NCBI GenBank assembly: GCA_019749835.1
Contig: JAIEPJ010000020.1
Span: 1-64,000 of the forward strand
DNA: 64,000 nt
Direction: 5' to 3'
Source: Phreatobacter sp.
GTDB lineage: Bacteria > Pseudomonadota > Alphaproteobacteria > Rhizobiales > Phreatobacteraceae
In this document: positions 18,129-27,068 of the stretch, one piece after another
How positions within the stretch are numbered: the first letter of the stretch is position 1
Layout of the letters: each line of letters begins with the position of its first letter
Notes under the pieces: model-generated
Database searches by the model: none
Told to the model about the DNA's origin: nothing
What the model saw: the letters and a program-made list of their open reading frames with translations, nothing else
Made by a program: the position numbers and the translations under genes

Positions 18129-18953
18129 ATGACCCTATCGAACCTGCCGACGCTCGGCGCCGCCATCGCCCACGAGAATCTCGGCCTTCATCGTGACTGG
18201 CTGATCGAGGGCCAGCGTGACCTCGAGCTGCAGGCCTTCTTCAAGCCGGAGGCATTGGACGGCGACTTTTCCGACGTCATCGCCGCGACGAAAAAGACGC
18301 TCGACGGCCATACCGGCCGGCTCGGTATCCACGGACCGTTCTGGGGCTTCTCGATCGCGAGCCATGATCCGGCGATCCGCCGCGTCGTCACCGACCGTTT
18401 CCTCACGGCTCTCGCCGTCTGTGAAAGGCTCCGTGCGACCCAGATGGTCATCCATTCGCCGGCGACGACCTGGGGATACAACAACCTTCAGGTCTTCCCG
18501 GACGAGGCCGCCAAGCTGATCGAACGCACCCACCTGACGCTCAGGTCCGTGGTGAAGCGGGCCGAAGACCTGGGCGTCACGCTGGTCATCGAAAACATCG
18601 AAGACAAGAACCCCATGGACCGTGTCCGGCTCGCCGAGAGCTTTTCCTCGCCCAACGTCAAGGTGTCACTCGATACCGGTCACGCCCATTATGCCCATGT
18701 CTCAACCGGGGGGCCGCCGGTCGATGTCCATGTGATCGCAGCTGGCAACCTGCTGGAACACGTCCACATCCAGGATGCCGACGGTTTCGCCGACCGCCAC
18801 TGGCTCCCCGGCGAAGGCACCATCAACTGGATCGCCGTCTTCCGCGCGCTCGGCAAGCTCTCGTCCAATCCCCGCCTGGTGCTCGAAGTCCGCGACCAGA
18901 CCAACCTGCAGAAGGGCGCAAGGCATCTGGTGGAGATGGGGCTGGCCGTCTGA
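18129..18953 (+). CDS. Sugar phosphate isomerase/epimerase-like TIM-barrel protein
   Basis: 274 residues of the AP-endonuclease-2 / xylose-isomerase-like superfamily. Probable metal ligands sit at strand ends: Glu in LVIENIEDKNP (about 150), Asp and His in VSLDTGHAHYAHV (about 180), His in EHVHIQDADG (about 210) and Glu in WLPGEGTINW (about 230). It starts 18 bp after the permease, so it belongs to the importer-1 operon. Members isomerise or epimerise ketoses, inosose or hydroxypyruvate, so the true reaction cannot be read from sequence. Its presence in a peptide-type importer operon suggests that the ligand carries a sugar or polyol part. Confidence 0.8.
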   Translation: MTLSNLPTLGAAIAHENLGLHRDWLIEGQRDLELQAFFKPEALDGDFSDVIAATKKTLDGHTGRLGIHGPFWGFSIASHDPAIRRVVTDRFLTALAVCERLRATQMVIHSPATTWGYNNLQVFPDEAAKLIERTHLTLRSVVKRAEDLGVTLVIENIEDKNPMDRVRLAESFSSPNVKVSLDTGHAHYAHVSTGGPPVDVHVIAAGNLLEHVHIQDADGFADRHWLPGEGTINWIAVFRALGKLSSNPRLVLEVRDQTNLQKGARHLVEMGLAV

Positions 18954-19128
18954 GAGCGGCTTCGAAACCGACCTTGGAAACGCCTGTTTGTGGTGTCGCC
19001 AGAGACAGACGTTGTCCACATCCAACCGATTGCGCCCCCCACTGGTCGCCCTTGGATTGCCCCCGAGGGATTGACGATCATTCAAGCTTGCCATCACCCT
19101 CTGCATGTACAAAAGCCGGGGGCCTTAT

Positions 19129-20736
19129 ATGTCGATCCGCGTTTCCAAGCGCCATCTGATCGTTGGCGGGAGTGCTGCTGCAGCGTTTGCGGCCCTACCA
19201 GGCGCCGGCGAGCTCCGGGCTCAGACACCCCGCAGCACGCTGGTCATCGCAGCCCAGATCGACGATCTCCTGGCACTTGACCCGCACCATTCGTTCGAGG
19301 TCACCGGCTCGGACCTTCTGAAAAACGTTTATGACCAGCTGTTCGTTATTGACGAGACCAAGGCGACTGCGGAGCTCATGCCGGGAATCGCCGAGAGCTT
19401 CAGCGTTTCGTCAGACGGTCGCACCTTCACGTTCACGATCCGCCGGAACGTCAAATTTCATTCAGGCAATCCGCTGACGGCTGCCGATGTTGCCTATTCG
19501 ATCCGCCGACCGCTGATCATCAACCGAACGCCGGCCTTCATGTATCGCTCGGTCGGACTTAACCGCGAAAACGTCGAGCAGAACGTTCGCCAGACCGGAG
19601 AATTCGAGGTCCAGGTCACTTTCGACAAGGCTTATGCGCCAAGCCTGATCCAGAACCTGTTCACCGCCACGATCGGCTCGGTCCTCGACAGCAAGCTGGT
19701 CGAGCAGAACGCCGGTACCGACCATGGCAATACCTGGCTGAACCGCAACTCCGCAGGTTCAGGTGCTTTCCGCCTCGTCCGCCACCAGCCGAACGAGAGC
19801 TACACGATCGAGCGCAATGACAACTGGTGGCGCGGGCGCGCGATCATGCAGCGTGTGATCGTGCGGCATGTACCCGAGGCGGCGACGCAGCGCCTCTTGC
19901 TGGAACGCGGCGATGTCGACATTGCACGCAACCTCACGCCGACCGACATCAGCGGGCTTCGCGGACGGCCCGGCATCACCATCGCCGAATTTCCGCGTGG
20001 TACGATCCAGTATTTCAGCGCGAACAAGGGCGATCCCATCCTCTCCAAGCCGAAGGTCATCGAGGCGCTCAAGCACCTCATCGACTATGACGCAATCGCC
20101 ACCAATCTCCTGCCCGGACAGGTCTTCCCCCACCAGTCCTTCATTCCCCGCGGAACCCTCGGCGAACTGGATAGCCGCCCCTGGCGCTTTGATCCGGAGC
20201 GCGCCAAGGTCCTTCTGGCCGAGGCTGGCCATGCGGGCGGCATCCGACTGACCATGGACACAGCCAACACGTTCCCGTCCCTTGATGTCGCCCAGGCGCT
20301 GCAGGCAAGCTTTGCCCGCGGTGGCGTGACGCTGGAAGTGCTGCCGGCGACGGGGGCCCAGGTGCTCGCCAAGTACCGCGCACGCAATCACCAGCTCTTC
20401 ATCGGGATCTGGGGCCTCGGCTATCCCGACCCGCACTACAATGCCGACAGCTTCAGTCACAACCCGCCCGGGCGGGAGAATCCCGGCAAGCTCACCTGGC
20501 GCAACAATTGGGATATCCCGGAACTCTCGGCGCGGACCGAGACGGCCATGCAGGAACGCGACGCCAATGCCCGTGCAGCCCTGTATCGCCAGATCCAGGA
20601 GGGGTTTATCGGCACCTCGCCGTTCGTGGTCTTTGCCCAGCAGCAGGTCCAGGTCGGCGTGCGCAACAATGTGACAGGGTATCTGGCGAGCTCACCGGGT
20701 CTCTCCGCCATCTACTGGCGCGCCGGCAAGTCCTGA
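19129..20736 (+). CDS. Periplasmic substrate-binding protein of a second peptide-type ABC importer
   Basis: 535 residues from the ATG at 19129 (MSIRVSKRHLIVGGSAAAAF), with GGGGG upstream; an ATG eight codons earlier is less likely. The export signal has no strict twin arginine and runs to about residue 33. Family-5 features: NVYDQLFVIDETKATAELMP, FTFTIRRNVKFHSGNPLTAADVAYSIRRP, and WGLGYPDPHYNADSFSHNP near the C-terminus. It begins a new operon 175 bp after the isomerase, with permeases before ATPases, the reverse of importer 1. Confidence 0.9.
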   Translation: MSIRVSKRHLIVGGSAAAAFAALPGAGELRAQTPRSTLVIAAQIDDLLALDPHHSFEVTGSDLLKNVYDQLFVIDETKATAELMPGIAESFSVSSDGRTFTFTIRRNVKFHSGNPLTAADVAYSIRRPLIINRTPAFMYRSVGLNRENVEQNVRQTGEFEVQVTFDKAYAPSLIQNLFTATIGSVLDSKLVEQNAGTDHGNTWLNRNSAGSGAFRLVRHQPNESYTIERNDNWWRGRAIMQRVIVRHVPEAATQRLLLERGDVDIARNLTPTDISGLRGRPGITIAEFPRGTIQYFSANKGDPILSKPKVIEALKHLIDYDAIATNLLPGQVFPHQSFIPRGTLGELDSRPWRFDPERAKVLLAEAGHAGGIRLTMDTANTFPSLDVAQALQASFARGGVTLEVLPATGAQVLAKYRARNHQLFIGIWGLGYPDPHYNADSFSHNPPGRENPGKLTWRNNWDIPELSARTETAMQERDANARAALYRQIQEGFIGTSPFVVFAQQQVQVGVRNNVTGYLASSPGLSAIYWRAGKS

Positions 20737-20745
20737 GCGACCGGC

Positions 20746-21756
20746 TTGTCAATCCTGCGCCAGTCATCGGGCTTTCTGCTCCAGGTTGCCCTGACGTTCC
20801 TGGGGTTGCTTGCCGTCACCTTCTTCATTGGCCGGGTCGTTCCCATCGACCCGGTGCTCGCGGTCGTCGGCGATCAGGCGCCCCGCGACGTCTATGAACA
20901 GGCGCGGCGCGAACTGGGGCTCGACCAGCCGCTGTGGACGCAGTTCGCCATCTACGTCCAGAAGGTCCTGGTCGGCGATTTTGGCCAATCACTGGTCACC
21001 AACCGGCCGGTGGTCGATGACATCGCACGGGTCTTTCCTGCCACATTGGAGCTTGCCACCTTCGCGACGATCATCGGGGTGGCGCTCGGCGTGCCAATGG
21101 GCATAGCGGGGGCCGTCTGGCAGGATCGCTGGCCTGATCAGATTGTCCGCGTCATTGGCCTGGTCGGTTACTCGGTGCCGATCTTCTGGCTCGGTATTGT
21201 CAGCCTTCTGGTGTTCTACGGCATGCTCGGCTGGGTCCAGGGTCCCGGGCGCCTCGGCGTCTTCTTCGAGGACATCGTACGACCTGTGACCGGCGTGCTG
21301 CTGGTCGATGCGGCCCTCGCCGGAGAATGGGAGGTTTTTCGCAACGCCTTCGGACATGTCGTGCTGCCCTCGGCCGTGCTCGGCTACTTTTCCGTCGCCT
21401 ATATCGCCCGAATGACGCGCAGCTTCATGCTGGAGCAGCTCAACCAGGAATACATCGTCGCCGCACGCGCCAAAGGCATGTCCGAGGCGCGCGTGATCTG
21501 GGTCCATGCATTGCGCAATGTCGCCGTGCCACTTGTGACCGTGATCGGACTTTCCTATGCGCGGCTTCTGGAAGGAGCCGTTCTGACCGAGACCGTGTTC
21601 GCCTGGCCCGGCATTGGCCGTTACCTGACAACCGCCTTGCTCGCAGCTGACATGAATGCCGTCCTCGGCGCGACCATCGTCATTGGCGCCGTATTCATCG
21701 GGGTCAACCTGCTGTCCGACTTGCTGTATCGCCTGCTCGACCCGAGGGCGACATGA
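20746..21756 (+). CDS. Peptide ABC importer permease, DppB-like (importer 2)
   Basis: 336 residues. The best start is TTG at 20746, which gives SILRQSSGFLLQVALTFLGLL and a complete first helix; no ATG lies before that helix. Typical segments are ARRELGLDQPLWTQFAIYVQ, GDFGQSLVTNRPV, the coupling loop IVAARAKGMSEARVIWVHALRN, and LLSDLLYRLLDPR at the end. It lies 9 bp after the binding-protein stop, with no intercistronic hairpin. Confidence 0.9.
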   Translation: MSILRQSSGFLLQVALTFLGLLAVTFFIGRVVPIDPVLAVVGDQAPRDVYEQARRELGLDQPLWTQFAIYVQKVLVGDFGQSLVTNRPVVDDIARVFPATLELATFATIIGVALGVPMGIAGAVWQDRWPDQIVRVIGLVGYSVPIFWLGIVSLLVFYGMLGWVQGPGRLGVFFEDIVRPVTGVLLVDAALAGEWEVFRNAFGHVVLPSAVLGYFSVAYIARMTRSFMLEQLNQEYIVAARAKGMSEARVIWVHALRNVAVPLVTVIGLSYARLLEGAVLTETVFAWPGIGRYLTTALLAADMNAVLGATIVIGAVFIGVNLLSDLLYRLLDPRAT

Positions 21757-22652
21757 GCGCGTGGCAGGCCCGTCTTCTCAGCGACACGCCCCGCTCACGC
21801 GGGGACGCCAGGCTCGGCGCCATCTATCGCGGCTGGCTGCAGTTTCGACGCAACCGCCTCGCCCTCCTGGGCCTGGCCATCGTCATCCTGTTGATCCTGG
21901 TCGCCGCCTTCGCCCCCTGGATCGCCACCCACCATCCCAACGAGCAGAACCTTGCCCAGCGCCTGCTGCCGCCCAGCAGTGCCCACTGGCTCGGTACGGA
22001 CGAGTTCGGTCGCGATGTCTTTTCGCGCATTGTCTTCGGGGCCCGCATCACGCTGTACATCGTGGCCCTCGTAGCGGTCATCGCCGCCCCGATCGGATTG
22101 CTCGTCGGCACGGCCGCAGGCTACCTCGGCGGGTGGGTGGATGCCGTGCTGATGCGCGTAACCGATGTTTTCCTGGCGTTCCCGAGCCTCATTCTGGCGC
22201 TTGCATTCGTCGCGGCACTCGGGCCCGGCATTGAAAATGCCGTCATCGCCATCGCGCTGACGGCATGGCCACCCTATGCCCGCATCGCGCGCGCGGAGAC
22301 GCTGACCATCCGCAATTCCGACTATATTGCCGCAGCACGCCTGCAGGGAGCTGGTACGGCGCGAATCCTGACCCGCCACATCATGCCCCTCTGCATGTCG
22401 TCCCTGACCGTGCGGGTGACCCTTGATATGGCGGGCATCATCCTGACTGCAGCCGGCCTTGGATTTCTGGGGCTGGGTGCGCAGCCGCCTCTTGCCGAGT
22501 GGGGCGCCATGGTATCCTCCGGCAGGCGTTACATCCTCGACCAATGGTGGGTGGCAACCATTCCCGGCGTGGCGATCTTCGTGGTCAGCCTTGCGTTCAA
22601 TCTGTTGGGCGACGGGCTGCGTGACGTCCTCGACCCGAGGCAAAAGAAATGA
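21753..22652 (+). CDS. Peptide ABC importer permease, DppC-like (importer 2)
   Basis: 299 residues overlapping the previous gene by ATGA. It shows WLQFRRNRLALLGLAIVILL at the first helix, HWLGTDEFGRDVFSRIVFGARI, the coupling loop YIAAARLQGAGTARILTRHI, and LGFLGLGAQPPLAEWGAMV. These are the standard DppC features. It overlaps the following ATPase gene by 4 bp. Confidence 0.93.
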   Translation: MSAWQARLLSDTPRSRGDARLGAIYRGWLQFRRNRLALLGLAIVILLILVAAFAPWIATHHPNEQNLAQRLLPPSSAHWLGTDEFGRDVFSRIVFGARITLYIVALVAVIAAPIGLLVGTAAGYLGGWVDAVLMRVTDVFLAFPSLILALAFVAALGPGIENAVIAIALTAWPPYARIARAETLTIRNSDYIAAARLQGAGTARILTRHIMPLCMSSLTVRVTLDMAGIILTAAGLGFLGLGAQPPLAEWGAMVSSGRRYILDQWWVATIPGVAIFVVSLAFNLLGDGLRDVLDPRQKK

Positions 22653-23500
22653 ACGCCGCCACGCGCCCGCTCCTGGAGATCGAGGACCTCAAGATCAGCT
22701 TCCCGACGCCGACCGGGCTTTTCCATGCCGTGCGCGGCGTGTCTTTTTCCGTGGGCCGAGAACGGCTCGGGATCGTCGGTGAGTCAGGCTCTGGCAAATC
22801 ACTGACCGGGCGCGCCATCATGCAGCTCCTGCCGGGAAATGCCCATTTGTCCGCCAAGCGTCTCGCGTTTGATGGAATCGACCTCCTGACCGCCTCTGCG
22901 AAGACCCTCCGGAGCCTGCGCGGCGCGCGCATATCTCTCGTGATGCAGGATCCGAAATACTCGCTGAACCCGGTCATGACTGTCGGCGCGCAAATCGCAG
23001 AGGCCGCGCGCATTCATGGCGGTGTGAGCAAGTCAGAAGCCCGGCTGAAGGCCCTTGCGATGCTGGAGGCAGTCCGCATCCGCGAACCGGAGCGTGTCTA
23101 TCAACTCTATCCGCACGAGGTTTCCGGGGGCATGGGGCAGCGCATCATGATCGCCATGATGCTTGTGCCCGAACCTGATCTTCTCATTGCCGATGAGCCG
23201 ACCAGCGCGCTTGATGTCACGGTGCAACTTCAGGTTCTCTCCATCCTCGACGATCTGGTGCGCCAGCGTGGGATGGGGCTCATCTTCATCAGCCATGATC
23301 TGGAGTTGGTCGCAAGTTTCTGCGACCGCGTGATCGTCATGTATGCCGGCCGCATGATGGAGGAACTCCCTGCGCACGACCTTCCGGCGGCGCGTCACCC
23401 CTACACCCGCGGTCTCCTCAACAGTCTGCCTCGCCTCGGCGACCAGCGGGCCGAACTTGCCACCCTGACCCGCGATCCGGCCTGGCTGGTGGAACCATGA
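22649..23500 (+). CDS. Peptide ABC importer ATP-binding protein, DppD-like, short form
   Basis: 283 residues with Walker A GESGSGKS, Q-loop in VMQDPKYSLNPVMTVG, signature VSGGMGQR, Walker B LLIADEPTSALD and H-loop SHDLELV. Unlike the two ATPases of importer 1 it ends soon after RHPYTRGLLNSLPRL and lacks the C-terminal cysteine-rich extension, so it is about 40 residues shorter than usual. Overlaps join it to the permease and to the next ATPase. Confidence 0.92.
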   Translation: MNAATRPLLEIEDLKISFPTPTGLFHAVRGVSFSVGRERLGIVGESGSGKSLTGRAIMQLLPGNAHLSAKRLAFDGIDLLTASAKTLRSLRGARISLVMQDPKYSLNPVMTVGAQIAEAARIHGGVSKSEARLKALAMLEAVRIREPERVYQLYPHEVSGGMGQRIMIAMMLVPEPDLLIADEPTSALDVTVQLQVLSILDDLVRQRGMGLIFISHDLELVASFCDRVIVMYAGRMMEELPAHDLPAARHPYTRGLLNSLPRLGDQRAELATLTRDPAWLVEP

Positions 23501-24261
23501 TTTCCGTCGGCGATCTCACGATCTCATTCGGCGCCGGCTCCCGCAGCGTGCACGCTGTTCGTGGCGTGTCCTTCAGCGTCGGGGACGGCGAAAGCTTTGG
23601 GATCGTGGGTGAGAGCGGCAGCGGCAAATCGACGGTTCTGAGGGCGCTCGCTGGCCTCAACAAGGACTGGCAAGGAACGGCGACCATTGGGGACGTATCT
23701 GCGAAAGTGCATCAGCCGCGAGACGTGCAGATGGTCTTTCAGGATCCCTATGCGTCGCTACATCCGCGCCACACGGTCGATCGCACCCTGTCGGAGCCGC
23801 TTGAGATCCACGGGATAGGTGATGTGAACAGTCGCGTGGAGCGCGCCCTTGCGGATGTCGGCCTCGGTGCAGCCTTTCGGTTTCGCTATCCCAATCAATT
23901 GTCAGGAGGACAGCGACAGCGCGTGGCCATCGCCCGCGCGCTCATGCTGGAGCCACGGGTTCTGCTCCTGGACGAGCCGACGAGCGCCCTCGACGTCAGT
24001 GTGCAGGCCGAGATCCTCAACCTGCTGCGTCGCCTGCGCGCAGAGCGACAACTGACTATGATCCTCGTCAGCCATAATCTCGCGGTCGTTGCCCACATGT
24101 GCGACCGGCTTGCCGTCATGAACCGGGGCTTGATCGTTGAGGAAATGGACGTGGCGACCCTGCGGCGGTCTGAACCGCGCGAGGCGTATACCCGCCAGCT
24201 GTTGGTTGCCAGCAAAGGCTACGACCGGGCTGTGGCCGCGCAGATGGTGACCTTCGACTAG
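23497..24261 (+). CDS. Peptide ABC importer ATP-binding protein, DppF-like, short form
   Basis: 254 residues with Walker A GESGSGKST, Q-loop in MVFQDPYASLHPRHTV, signature LSGGQRQR, Walker B VLLLDEPTSALD and H-loop SHNLAVVAHMC. It also lacks the C-terminal cysteine extension, so importer 2 uses a matched pair of short ATPases. It is the last gene of the operon. An IS630 remnant on the opposite strand begins 16 bp after its stop. Confidence 0.92.
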   Translation: MISVGDLTISFGAGSRSVHAVRGVSFSVGDGESFGIVGESGSGKSTVLRALAGLNKDWQGTATIGDVSAKVHQPRDVQMVFQDPYASLHPRHTVDRTLSEPLEIHGIGDVNSRVERALADVGLGAAFRFRYPNQLSGGQRQRVAIARALMLEPRVLLLDEPTSALDVSVQAEILNLLRRLRAERQLTMILVSHNLAVVAHMCDRLAVMNRGLIVEEMDVATLRRSEPREAYTRQLLVASKGYDRAVAAQMVTFD

Positions 24262-24276
24262 GGCGTTTCTCTGTCG

Positions 24277-24456
24277 CGCGGGACCCCAGCTTGCGGCGGT
24301 AAAGTCGTTTCGCCATTCTTCGCGCGTGACGAGATCTCTCAACCGTCCGACCGCAGTCCAGAGGCGACTGACTGTCCGCTCGGCGGCCCGACGCAGCATG
24401 ACGTTGAGCGCGGCAGAGACCCTTATGTTCGGCTTGAATTCTGGGCTGTCGGGCGG
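24277..24456 (-). pseudogene. IS630-family transposase, C-terminal remnant
   Basis: On the minus strand about 60 codons read PPDSPEFKPN, then MLRRAAERTVSRLWTAVGRL and FTAASWGP. This closely follows the end of IS630-type DDE transposases (PPYSPDFNPIE, then LRKAAERTVEGLWxAIGRL, then YFxxAGY). The catalytic glutamate expected in NPIE is lost (NIR). No N-terminal part or start codon was found, and the frame continues antisense through the ATPase gene. A decayed insertion sequence, not a working gene. Confidence 0.75.
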
Positions 24457-24692
24457 TCGACAGCCATTCTGGCGCCTGTGGAACGACACGTGGCAGCGGG
24501 TTCGCAAGCCGGTGGAAGCCTTGTACTCCTGTTATGAAAAGCCGCTACGCAAGAACGGGTTCATCGATCAGGGTGGAGATGGCCCGCGGCATGTCATCCT
24601 GCTGTTCACAGAAGAACCCAGCCACGTCGGAGGTGTTGGCAAAGCCCCGGTCGCCCTTGATGCTGACCATGGGACCGTGCGGAGGGGTGTGG

Positions 24693-24995
24693 TTACGCTG
24701 GCGGCATCCGCCTTTGCATCAGCCACCCCTCCAAGGCCGCTACCCCGGTATCCAGAATTCGATAACCCGGAACGCCCGGCCACCCGCTATCTCCTCGCTG
24801 GATGTACCGACGTTCAACGAGCCGATCAGGGACCGAATGGTCGAACTTGTATCGGAGTGGCAGCTTTATGAACGTGCCGCGCGCCTTGGCTACCAGCCTC
24901 AAAAGCCGATAGTCTTCCAAGTCTAGCGTCGGCTCAACGTCGCCGGAAATCGCTAAGTCGCCCATGAGCGATTCATAGCATCGAGCCGTAAACAT
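24693..24995 (-). CDS. Small hypothetical protein with winged-helix-like ending (doubtful)
   Basis: A 100-residue minus-strand frame. Its second half (FIKLPLRYKFDHSVPDRLVE, RRYIQRG, then GYRILDTGVAALEGWL) resembles the recognition helix, wing and closing helix of MarR-like or other winged-helix proteins, where YRITxAGxAAL is common. No good Shine-Dalgarno was seen. It lies among mobile-element debris. It could be a small regulator, the tail of a degraded one, or chance. Confidence 0.35.
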   Translation of the reverse strand: MFTARCYESLMGDLAISGDVEPTLDLEDYRLLRLVAKARGTFIKLPLRYKFDHSVPDRLVERRYIQRGDSGWPGVPGYRILDTGVAALEGWLMQRRMPPA

Positions 24996-25428
24996 AGGAC
25001 TAAACCTGCCATTTCGAAGGCTATCGGGAGATATCGCGCTTCATGCCGGCCCCATCATGCGATAATTTGTGGCATCTCGTGGCCTAAGATTCTCACAAGG
25101 GCGCGGACCTAACAGTCCCGTTTTCTGCCATAGGGTCCATGTCGAGGGCGCGCACGCCCGGACCACCATCGGACCGGCATTTCAACATAGGCCGTCCAGA
25201 CTGCTGCTCGCCTCATACGTTCGTTGGCGGAGCCAGCCATGGCTGCGTCGCTGAAGGCAGCCTGTCTCCGACAAAACCAGGCCGGTTCCAGGGATTGTCG
25301 CTGCCGCTGATCCCGATACTGTTCAGTCGGAGAAACGAGCCAGAGTTTTATCCAAGTCCTCGAGCTCACAGCTGTCGCTTCGTGGACGGGGGCGCTCTCG
25401 CTAAGGCTCGTCTACCATGGAGCCTCTC
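24996..25428. other. Intergenic stretch, no supported gene
   Basis: Short frames only, none with a domain or ribosome binding site. The sequence is less GC-biased than its surroundings, like the other debris-bearing gaps. It should hold the promoter of the alcohol dehydrogenase gene, but I could not define one. Confidence 0.4.
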
Positions 25429-26592
25429 ATGCCCACCATCGCCACTCCTCCGGCCGGCCGCTTCGCCCTCCTGGACCAGAAGGCCGTCGCATGGGGCCAG
25501 TCGCTCGACGCGGCGTTGGCCGAGGAAGTGAGCAAGCGCGGCGCTCGCCGCCTTTTCATCGTGACCACGCGTTCACTCGCCCAGCGCGCGGCGGCGCTGG
25601 CCAAGGCGCATGACGACCTTGATGCGGTGGGGGTTGAAGACACCATCCCCGCTCACACACCCATGCCCTCGGTCTTCGCGCTAGCGCAGCGTTTGGCGAC
25701 GTTCCGTCCGGACCTCATCCTGGCGCTGGGCGGTGGGAGCGTGATCGATGCCGTAAAGATCGCCGGCCTCGTCCAGGCCGAGGGCATCGACAGCCGTGAG
25801 GCGCTCATCGCCCGCTCCATGCAGAAGGGCGGCCAGCCGTTGGCGGTGGTGAACCCGCCCCGCTATATCGCTGCCCCGACGACGCTTTCGGGCGCGGAGT
25901 TCGGCGCCATCGGCGGCTCGGTCGATCCGGACACGCAGATCAAGTTCGGCTTCGCCGCATCCTGGTTCCCAGCCGAGACCGTGATTTTCGATCCGGCTCT
26001 CGGCCAGGCGACGCCGGAAGGGCTATGGCTGTCCAGCGGCGTGCGGGCGGTCGATCATGCGGTCGAGGCCATCCTGTCGCCGGACGCCAATCCGTTCATC
26101 GACGGCTGCGCGTTGCACGCGCTACGGCTCCTGGGCAGCAGCCTCCGGGCGACAAAGGCTGACCCCGGCGATCTGCTGGCCCGCCAGGAAAGCCAGTTCG
26201 GTGTCTGGCTCGCGTCGCAGAGCGTCGGGCGCGTGCGCTATGGCGCGAGCCATGGGATTGGCCATCAACTGGGCGCCGTCGGGGGTGTCGCCCATGGCCA
26301 CACATCCTGCGTCATGCTGCCATCCGTGATCGCATGGAACGCCGGCCATGTCGGCGGCCGCGACCGGCTTGTCCACGAAGCGGTGAACGCAGACGCTCCA
26401 GACGCGGCGACAGCGGTGGCGCAACTGATTGGAGATCTTGGCCAACCCCGGCGGCTGGCGGATGTCGGCGTGCGGGAGGACCAGTTCGAACGCATTGCCG
26501 AGCTGGCCATGAGCAATCCGTTCGTGAAGGCGAATCCACGTCCGATTACCTCGCCGGCGGATGTGGTGGCGATCCTGCAGTTGGCGGCGTGA
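25429..26592 (+). CDS. Iron-containing alcohol dehydrogenase, maleylacetate-reductase-like
   Basis: 387 residues from the ATG at 25429, which has GGAG six bases before it; an ATG four codons upstream is the alternative. The N-terminal NAD(P)-binding domain has LILALGGGSVIDAVKIAGL and APTTLSGAEFGAIGG. The C-terminal domain has the metal-ligand motifs: Asp-His in GVRAVDHAVEAI (about 209-210), and histidines in GASHGIGHQLG and VAHGHTSCVMLP. Maleylacetate reductases end aromatic ring-cleavage pathways by making 3-oxoadipate; related enzymes reduce other ketones or aldehydes. No ring-cleavage dioxygenase is adjacent, so the substrate is uncertain. The gene stands alone between remnants. Confidence 0.85.
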   Translation: MPTIATPPAGRFALLDQKAVAWGQSLDAALAEEVSKRGARRLFIVTTRSLAQRAAALAKAHDDLDAVGVEDTIPAHTPMPSVFALAQRLATFRPDLILALGGGSVIDAVKIAGLVQAEGIDSREALIARSMQKGGQPLAVVNPPRYIAAPTTLSGAEFGAIGGSVDPDTQIKFGFAASWFPAETVIFDPALGQATPEGLWLSSGVRAVDHAVEAILSPDANPFIDGCALHALRLLGSSLRATKADPGDLLARQESQFGVWLASQSVGRVRYGASHGIGHQLGAVGGVAHGHTSCVMLPSVIAWNAGHVGGRDRLVHEAVNADAPDAATAVAQLIGDLGQPRRLADVGVREDQFERIAELAMSNPFVKANPRPITSPADVVAILQLAA

Positions 26593-27068
26593 GATCGGCC
26601 AGGCCGCATCTGCCTGTCGTTATCGGCAGCGCAAAGCGGAAGCTGCCGGGCCGCTTCCATGGCCAGAAGCGAATGCAAACGCCCGTTTCGGCAGCTGAGA
26701 GCACATTACTCCAAGCCAAAGCGAGCGACGCAGGCGACGGCCGGCTCAAATAACTCTCCAACAATGAAGAGCATGCTCGCTTCAAGTCTTTGCCTATGCT
26801 TGATTTATTGCGTTCGCTCGCGGAATCAACCATCGGCACCACGGCAAAGCACCACGGGCTGGTTTGGCCCTCGCCATCGGCCGTTATGCGGGTGCCCGTC
26901 CCTCTGGCCCAGGTTCGTTCTGTACTGGAGCGGCAGTCTTCGGCGCTATCCAAACCCCGGACTAGATGAATACCGGCCGAAGTCCCACCAGGCATTGGGC
27001 CTGGTGTTATCCGTGGTGAGCGCCGCCGACGTTTGAAGACTGGTCGATGTCCACCATCTGCCGGGACA
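26593..27068. other. Intergenic stretch containing the second dusA fragment
   Basis: A gap of 476 bases between the alcohol dehydrogenase and the converging LysR gene. Apart from the dusA-like fragment listed separately I see no gene. No copy of repeat R2 was recognised here, in contrast to the other two dusA-fragment loci. Confidence 0.5.
26825..26970 (-). repeat. dusA 5'-end fragment, copy 2 (putative att scar)
   Basis: Read on the minus strand from 26887, the sequence gives TSPWCFAVVPMVD, a mutated form of the DusA start SPWRFAVAPMMD. The start codon has decayed to ATA. DNA similarity to the copies at 5309 and 35019 covers the coding tip and about 80 bases upstream, with landmarks ACCAGCCCxTGG and TTCGGCGC. 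After the PMVD codon the three copies diverge. Confidence 0.6.
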
